Shown here: positions 63,201 to 64,000 of the stretch, piece after piece
How positions within the stretch are numbered: the stretch's first letter is position 1
How the letters are laid out: every line of letters begins with the position of its first letter
NCBI RefSeq assembly: GCF_900105455.1
Contig: NZ_FNSF01000007.1
Coordinates: 656,820 to 720,819 of the forward strand
Direction: 5' to 3'
Length of the DNA: 64,000 nucleotides
From: Tenacibaculum sp. MAR_2009_124
GTDB lineage: Bacteria; Bacteroidota; Bacteroidia; Flavobacteriales; Flavobacteriaceae
Translations under genes and position numbers: made by a program
The notes under the pieces: model-generated
Databases searched by the model: none
Seen by the model: only the letters and a program-made list of their open reading frames with translations
What the model was told of the DNA's origin: nothing

Positions 63201-63339
63201 TGATGGCGATGGTATCAATGATGTAGATGAAGCAGGAGGAACAGATACCGACGGAGATGGTCAAATAGACACAGGAGACTTGGTAGATGGAAACAATCTA
63301 CCAGACACTGATGGCGATGGAACCCCAGATGTTGAATGA
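45232..63339 (+). CDS. Giant DUF4347 / Calx-beta / thrombospondin-3 repeat surface protein
   Basis: This 6,035-codon frame begins with a hydrophobic N-terminal segment (about 13-33), taken as the export signal. A DUF4347 domain follows (about 40-210; FSHGKSGALYLENKWL, IYIYGCDFAKG, VNGDWFLEQG). Next come alternating TSP3-type DxDxDG segments and beta domains, including Ig-like YQWQEDGVNL units (about 215-1500). Then come 28 Calx-beta units (49753-59640), 43 Asp/Cys-rich 24-residue units (59650-62745), and further TSP3-like DSDGDGIPD segments to a stop at 63337. Calx-beta and TSP3 motifs bind calcium, so a calcium-stiffened adhesin is inferred. The stop is probably not the real end: the same coding pattern continues in other frames, and no sorting domain has been reached. 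Which secretion route it uses is therefore unseen. Confidence 0.85.
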   Translation: MSAKNRIKFTQNALTIGVFYAVFLIVLNSDIFGFSYVFKEGSKGNLSSDSKVEMFQNALEAVETNPEKSTVLIRNVNSCAYIDVNVKDGFFLKSKFRSYNATLSTKSNDLHIFSHGKSGALYLENKWLNKKEILKWILRTNLKITSVSNIYIYGCDFAKGEEGKEAVEYLQRKLKAKVFASENKTGVNGDWFLEQGELDMGDYFKGYSYALQDSDGDSVNDLDDLDDDNDGVLDTNECNLISFNLNWADLGLTDAGVSQASGQTISDMGAALGIPALNGIGITVKFSTTGTPTPTGGLVGASGSPWFLLAHAINSSRKLEISFTRSFEKISLIYDGQFTEGEYVNFAPSGGNLLQPVAPVAGLNITSQGITNPIGGPTLVGTSFPQYEVVNSSNIELEAGVLAGGSNNSGNGVLLTIRYRICDTDGDGIENRLDTDSDNDGCNDVLESGGTDGDNDGILDGTGFDGNGQVTGGTGGYDGATGNEFLATQVVVDASALVNQTIQIGEPTTFTISTATATATSVYSGSPPSTLPDYTDGSATDISGTIVYQWQEDGVNLADGGVYSGTNTANLSISDVTGLDGKVYNLIVTHPDNSCINIQNNAVLTVIDPCTDGAIVGTPTANDTDGDGINDVCDLDDDNDGILDSEECNHTYSAMRVQELQAPSNVTGISFSNDISGLWELPSGSVIVNVINLNTNTNGTYVNTSSLTEFYFSGTVPVLVRVSHGAAMGLGGFDGIDAIDGTAYTLVSNLDPQFSHTITGNSYQVLHDGSTSTTVNSESYVWESETNVTGVIITASGNGSGYTLSVIPDGYFCDTDGDTIPDHLDLDSDNDGCYDVVESGGTDGDNNGILDGTGFDTNGQVTGGAGGYDGATGNESAATQVVVDASTLIDQAVNEGNPTTFSIASASGTTTSTYTGTPPSTLPDYTDGSATDVTGSIVYQWQEDGVNLSDGGVYSGSNTAILSISDVTGLNGKVYNLLVTHPDNVCISIQNSAVLTVINLCNEGAILGTPTANDPDGDGVNNICDLDDDNDGILDVNENKCVGEGIAALSGFQTWNGPSGGGVTITSSQSGDTSVFETENTPQSYVIFGNHVIETNAVIKSRLDGGSFTLNYAFSSEIPATEFAFVVSDINNGGILSLDLSSNTGTATISDFVVSESGIKPDATFPYDQSTGQSIVPNDSNRYSGIIVGNTQATVKEISITFAGLGTVGTETVFSNVLWRCFSDFDNDGIEDSFDLDSDNDGCNDVVESGGIDADDDGILDGSGFDANGQVTGGTGGYDGATGNETEATTLQVGTQPSDATICLGSNTTFTGAASSLSTTTYTGTAPTTTPDYSDSTAATVDLVYQWQEQVGGAGAWNNITNGGIYSNATTTSLTLTNPLIGASTNKYRLVVTSTKNVCASVSSSEATLTINNVTGGTIAANQTICSGEDPVAFTETVASAGSGTLSYQWESSTDGSSFTPIGGATGTTYDVGVLTQNMWYRREASSLLNSVTCTALSNVVQITIDPVPTISIDDITVAEGTTANFTATLSQAIACDVTFDVTTSDGSAVAPGDYTAQSSQSYTITAGSTTVTIPVVTIDDTVYEPTNETYTVTLSNVQTGTGSSITTTDLEGAGTITDTGDSAPTISIDDITVVEGATANFTATLSNPSQYDVTFNVSTSDGSAVAPGDYTAQSSQSYTITAGSTTVTIPVVTIDDTAYEPTNETYTVTLSNVQTGTGSSITTTDLVGAGTITDTGDSAPTISIDDITVVEGATANFTATLSSASQYDVTFNVSTSDGSAVAPGDYTAQSSQSYTITAGSTTVTIPVVTIDDTVYEPTNETYTVTMSSVSIGSPTPETINTTDLVGAGTITDTGDSAPTISIDDITVVEGATANFTATLSSASQYDVTFNVSTSDGSAVAPGDYTAQSSQSYTITAGSTTVTIPVVTIDDTVYEPTNETYTVTMSSVSIGSPTPETINTTDLVGAGTITDTGDSAPTISIDDITVVEGATANFTATLSSASQYDVTFNVSTSDGSAVAPGDYTAQSSQSYTITAGSTTVTIPVVTIDDTTYEPTDETYTVTMSSVSIGSPTPETINTTDLVGAGTITDTGDSAPTISIDDITVVEGATANFTATLSSASQYDVTFNVSTSDGSAVAPGDYTAQSSQSYTITAGSTMVTIPVVTIDDTVYEPTNETYTVTMSSVSIGSPTPETINTTDLVGAGTITDTGDSAPTISIDDITVVEGATANFTATLSSASQYDVTFNVSTSDGSAVAPGDYTAQSSQSYTITAGSTTVTIPVVTIDDTVYEPTNETYTVTMSSVSIGSPTPETINTTDLVGAGTITDTGDSAPTISIDDITVVEGATANFTATLSSASQYDVTFNVSTSDGSALAPGDYTAQSSQSYTITAGSTTVTIPVVTIDDTVYEPTNETYTVTMSSVSIGSPTPETINTTDLVGAGTITDTGDSAPTISIDDITVVEGATANFTATLSSASQYDVTFNVSTSDGSAVAPGDYTAQSSQSYTITAGSTMVTIPVVTIDDTVYEPTNETYTVTMSSVSIGSPTPETINTTDLVGAGTITDTGDSAPTISIDDITVVEGATANFTATLSSASQYDVTFNVSTSDGSAVAPGDYTAQSSQSYTITAGSTTVTIPVVTIDDTVYEPTNETYTVTMSSVSIGSPTPETINTTDLVGAGTITDTGDSAPTISIDDITVVEGATANFTATLSSASQYDITFNVSTSDGSAVAPGDYTAQSSQSYTITAGSTTVTIPVVTIDDTVYEPTNETYTVTMSSVSIGSPTPEAITTTDLVGAGTITDTGDSAPTISIDDITVVEGATANFTATLSSASQYDVTFNVSTSDGSAVAPGDYTAQSSQSYTITAGSTTVTIPVVTIDDTVYEPTNETYTVTMSSVSIGSPTPETINTTDLVGAGTITDTGDSAPTISIDDITVVEGATANFTATLSSASQYDITFNVSTSDGSAVAPGDYTAQSSQSYTITAGSTTVTIPVVTIDDTVYEPTNETYTVTMSSVSIGSPTPEAITTTDLVGAGTITDTGDSAPTISIDDITVVEGATANFTATLSSASQYDVTFNVSTSDGSAVAPGDYTGQSSQSYTITAGSTTVTIPVVTIDDTVYEPTNETYTVTMSSVSIGSPTPETINTTDLVGAGTITDTGDSAPTISIDDITVVEGATANFTATLSSASQYDVTFNVSTSDGSAVAPGDYTAQSSQSYTITAGSTTVTIPVVTIDDTVYEPTNETYTVTMSSVSIGSPTPETINTTDLVGAGTITDTGDSAPTISIDDITVVEGATANFTATLSSASQYDVTFNVSTSDGSAVAPGDYTAQSSQSYTITAGSTTVTIPVVTIDDTVYEPTNETYTVTMSSVSIGSPTPETINTTDLVGAGTITDTGDSAPTISIDDITVVEGATANFTATLSSASQYDVTFNVSTSDGSAVASGDYTAQSSQSYTITAGSTTVTIPVVTIDDTVYEPTNETYTVTMSSVSIGSPTPETINTTDLVGAGTITDTGDSAPTISIDDITVVEGATANFTATLSSASQYDVTFNVSTSDGSAVAPGDYTAQSSQSYTITAGSTTVTIPVVTIDDTTYEPTDETYTVTMSSVSIGSPTPETINTTDLVGAGTITDTGDSAPTISIDDITVVEGATANFTATLSSASQYDVTFNVSTSDGSAVAPGDYTAQSSQSYTITAGSTTVTIPVVTIDDTVYEPTNETYTVTMSSVSIGSPTPEAITTTDLVGAGTITDTGDSAPTISIDDITVVEGATANFTATLSSASQYDVTFNVSTSDGSAVAPGDYTAQSSQSYTITAGSTTVTIPVVTIDDTVYEPTNETYTVTMSSVSIGSPTPETINTTDLVGAGTITDTGDSAPTISIDDITVVEGATANFTATLSSASQYDVTFNVSTSDGSAVAPGDYTAQSSQSYTITAGSTTVTIPVVTIDDTVYEPTNETYTVTMSSVSIGSPTPETINTTDLVGAGTITDTGDSAPTISIDDITVVEGATANFTATLSSASQYDVTFNVSTSDGSAVAPGDYTAQSSQSYTITAGSTTVTIPVVTIDDTVYEPTNETYTVTMSSVSIGSPTPETINTTDLVGAGTITDTDDSAPTISIDDITVVEGATANFTATLSSASQYDVTFNVSTSDGSAVAPGDYTAQSSQSYTITAGSTTVKIPVVTIDDTVYEPTNETYTVTMSSVSIGSPTPETINTTDLVGAGTITDTGDSAPTISIDDITVVEGATANFTATLSSASQYDVTFNVSTSDGSAVAPGDYTAQSSQSYTITAGSTTVTIPVVTIDDTVYEPTNETYTVTMSSVSIGSPTPETINTTDLVGAGTITDTGDSAPTISIDDITVVEGATANFTATLSSASQYDVTFNVSTSDGSAVAPGDYTAQSSQSYTITAGSTTVTIPVVTIDDTVYEPTNETYTVTMSSVSIGSPTPETINTTDLVGAGTITDTGDSAPTISIDDITVVEGATANFTATLSSASQYDVTFNVSTSDGSAVAPGDYTAQSSQSYTITAGSTTVTIPVVTIDDTVYEPTDETYTVTMSSVSIGSPTPETINTTDLVGAGTITDLGDSAPTISIDDITVVEGSTANFTATLSNPSQYDVTFDVTTSDGSAVAPGDYTAQSSASYTITAGSTTVTIPVVTINDTTYEPTDETYTVTMSNVSIGSTPAEAITTTDLVGAGTITDLGDSAPTISIDDITVVEGSTANFTATLSNPSQYDVTLDVTTSDNTAQVGADYLAQTSVGYTIPIGSTTITIPITTIDNNVYEISETYNVLMSNVSIGSPTPETITTTDLQGEGTITDNDVNDPCLPDATDSDGDGVCDAIDPDPSDPCNPDNTDADGDGVCDTIDPDPADPCNPNNVDSDNDGVCDTVDPDPTDPCSPDNTDADGDGVCDTVDPDPADPCNPNSVDSDNDGVCDTVDPDPTDPCVPDNTDADGDGVCDTVDPNPTDPCIPDNTDADGDGVCDTIDPDPTDPCSPDNTDVDGDGICDTVDPDPSDPCIPDNTDADGDGVCDTIDPDPTDPCNPTSADTDGDGVCDAIDPDPSDPCSPDATDADGDGVCDTIDPDPTDPCNPTSTDTDGDGICDAVDPDPSDPCSPDATDVDGDGICDAIDPDVTDPCGPEDLDSDGDGVCDSVDPDPSDPCVPDATDADNDGVCDSVDPDPADPCNPNGHDEDGDGVCDAVDPNPTDPCVPDATDSDGDGICDSVDPNPTDPCIPNGHDEDGDGVCDAVDPNPTDPCIPNGIDADNDGVCDSIDPDPADPCNPNSNDEDGDGYCDGVDPNPTDPCIPDASDADGDGICDTIDPDPNNPCNPDSADEDGDGYCDAIDPNPTDPCIPDATDADGDGICDTIDPDPNNPCNPDSADEDGDGYCDAIDPNPTDPCIPDATDADGDGICDTIDPDPNSPCDPNALDTDGDGVCDTVDPDPTDPCSPNGADTDGDGVCDAIDPNPTDPCIPNGTDVDGDGICDTVDPDITDPCPIGAPDADGDGICDAVDPDPADPCVPNGTDSDGDGVCDSVDPDPNDPCSPDNTDADGDGVCDTIDPDPADPCNPNSSDEDNDGVCDSVDPDPTDPCNPDSADADGDGICDTVDPDPADPCNPNSNDEDNDGVCDTVDPDPTDPCVPNNTDADGDGICDTVDPDPADPCNPNSNDEDNDGVCDTVDPDPTDPCIPNNTDADGDGVCDTVDPDPADPCNPNSNDEDGDGVCDTVDPDVTDPCSPDSADADGDGICDTIDPDPADPCNPNSNDEDGDGVCDTIDPAPSDPCIPDNTDADGDGVCDTVDPDPTDPCIPNATDIDNDGVCDTIDPDPTDPCNPNVTDSDGDGVCDVIDPNPADPCIPNPFAIATGDCDGDGISNGSEYDADGDGNGPDDSDGDGIPDVLDTDDDGDGIPTSEEVGTDPTSPTDTDGDGTPDYLDTDSDNDGVSDLIEGGGDPSLDADNDGVIDDQTDTDGDGLADSVDPDNGGTSSTGPDSDGDGLPDYQDLDSDGDGINDVDEAGGTDTDGDGQIDTGDLVDGNNLPDTDGDGTPDVE
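49753..59640 (+). repeat. Array of 28 Calx-beta units, 24 of them exactly 354 bp
   Basis: Units start at (G/A)PTISIDDITV. The first two (49753, 50101) are 348 bp with a LSNVQTGTGSSI hairpin. Then 24 units of 354 bp run from 50449 to 58944, followed by two diverged units (58945-59298 and 59299-59640). The 24 are near-identical at DNA level. I checked the count by arithmetic: 24 x 354 = 8,496 = 58945 - 50449. Confidence 0.92.
59650..62745 (+). repeat. Array of 43 Asp-rich 72-bp units (thrombospondin-3-like)
   Basis: Each unit encodes 24 residues of the form DPCxPxxxDxDxDGVCDxxDPxPx, with a DxDxDG calcium loop and two cysteines. Counting DPC/NPC/SPC starts gives 43 units, and 43 x 72 = 3,096 equals the distance from 59650 to 62746, so none varies in length. 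Synonymous codons vary freely between units. Confidence 0.92.
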
Positions 63340-64000
63340 GCCAAACAATCGATGCTTTGCCAGGTAAGTTTAGATGCGATGGCGATGGCGTAATTGATGA
63401 TCAAACTAGATAGTGACGGTGATGGTATTGCAGATTCTGTAGATGGTTTAGATGGTTTCGGAGATGCCTTGACTAACCGATACCGATGGAGATGGTATCG
63501 AAGATTATATGATCTTAGATTCTGATAATGATGGAATCTTAGATAGTGTAGAACAAGCGGTGCGATCCAAATAGAGATACCGATGGCGATGGTATTCCAG
63601 ATCATTTAGATTTAGATAGTGATGGCGATGGTATTTCGGATCTAATAGAGAGTGGCCAAGATGCAGCGACACTTGATGCGACGGCGATGGAGTACTTGAT
63701 AGCACAGTAGATGCCGATAACGATGGGGTATTGTAGATACAGCTGATAATGTGATAATGATGTAGCTGCAGGCGGAAGCACTGATCCAGTAGGATACGAT
63801 GGCGATGGTAATCCAGATTTCCAAGATTAGATAGTGATAATGATGGTATTTCGGATTTAGTAGAAAGCGGTTCAGATCCTAATTTAGATATTGATAATGA
63901 TGGTAAAATAGATAGTACCACGGATAGTGACGGTGACGGTATGGTAGATTCAGTGGATCCAGATGATGGAGGAAGTTCTCCTGATGTCACTGATACTGAT
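63340..64000 (+). pseudogene. Frameshifted continuation of the giant TSP3-repeat protein gene
   Basis: After the TGA at 63337 the DxDGDG coding pattern goes on but hops between frames. Codon phase by position mod 3 is 0 at 63378, 1 at 63409, 2 at 63485, 0 at 63564, 2 at 63680, 1 at 63733, 0 at 63753 and 2 at 63830, after which it stays open to the window end. Joined, the pieces read as DGDGVIDDQT, DSDGDGIADSVDG, DTDGDGIPDHLDLDSDGDG, SDNDGISDLVESGSD and so on. The gene therefore extends beyond the window, and its end is not seen. Confidence 0.8.

Overview
The window is low-GC DNA from a gliding marine-type member of the Flavobacteriaceae (Bacteroidota). Three things support this. The TAnnTTTG promoter elements are typical of the phylum. 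The gene neighbourhoods (ddl | PASTA-rluD; cmk-porQ; tgt-lptG/F-like) are typical of it too. The centre holds a complete gliding-motility operon sprC-sprD-sprB-sprF together with the type IX secretion (T9SS) gene porQ. The genus cannot be fixed from the sequence alone.

Layout. 1-2172: start of ddl (minus strand, running off the left edge), then divergently a PASTA-domain membrane protein and an RluD-type pseudouridine synthase, closed by a bidirectional terminator shared with the convergent alpha/beta hydrolase gene (2187-3065). 3401-5182: cmk and porQ on the minus strand. 5355-38285: the gliding operon sprC, sprD, sprB, sprF. sprB spans about 27.9 kb (about 9,284 residues if one missing base is restored) and is broken by a single-base loss in a GGGG run inside its third 1,896-bp repeat. 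38361-43675: housekeeping genes (RluF-type pseudouridine synthase, tgt, a YjgP/YjgQ permease, an EamA transporter, accA). 43981-44716: remains of IS30-family elements. 45232-63339, continuing with frame breaks to the window end: a second giant surface protein made of a DUF4347 domain, Ig-like and thrombospondin-3 segments, 28 Calx-beta units (24 of them exactly 354 bp) and 43 Asp-rich units of exactly 72 bp.

How the genes fit together. PorQ and the SprF/SprD beta-barrels belong to the T9SS and its substrate-attachment side. SprB and SprC carry the C-terminal sorting domain of T9SS type B substrates. SprB is the mobile surface adhesin of gliding. Here it carries several Cys-bracketed extra domains and a predicted fucose-binding F-type lectin domain grafted into its repeat chain, which suggests a cell that glides on glycan-coated surfaces. 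The second giant protein is a likely calcium-dependent adhesin. Its 3' end is scrambled by at least eight frame changes in about 500 bp that keep the Asp-rich coding pattern, which looks more like sequence error or very recent damage than old decay. No CRISPR array, tRNA or rRNA gene was seen.
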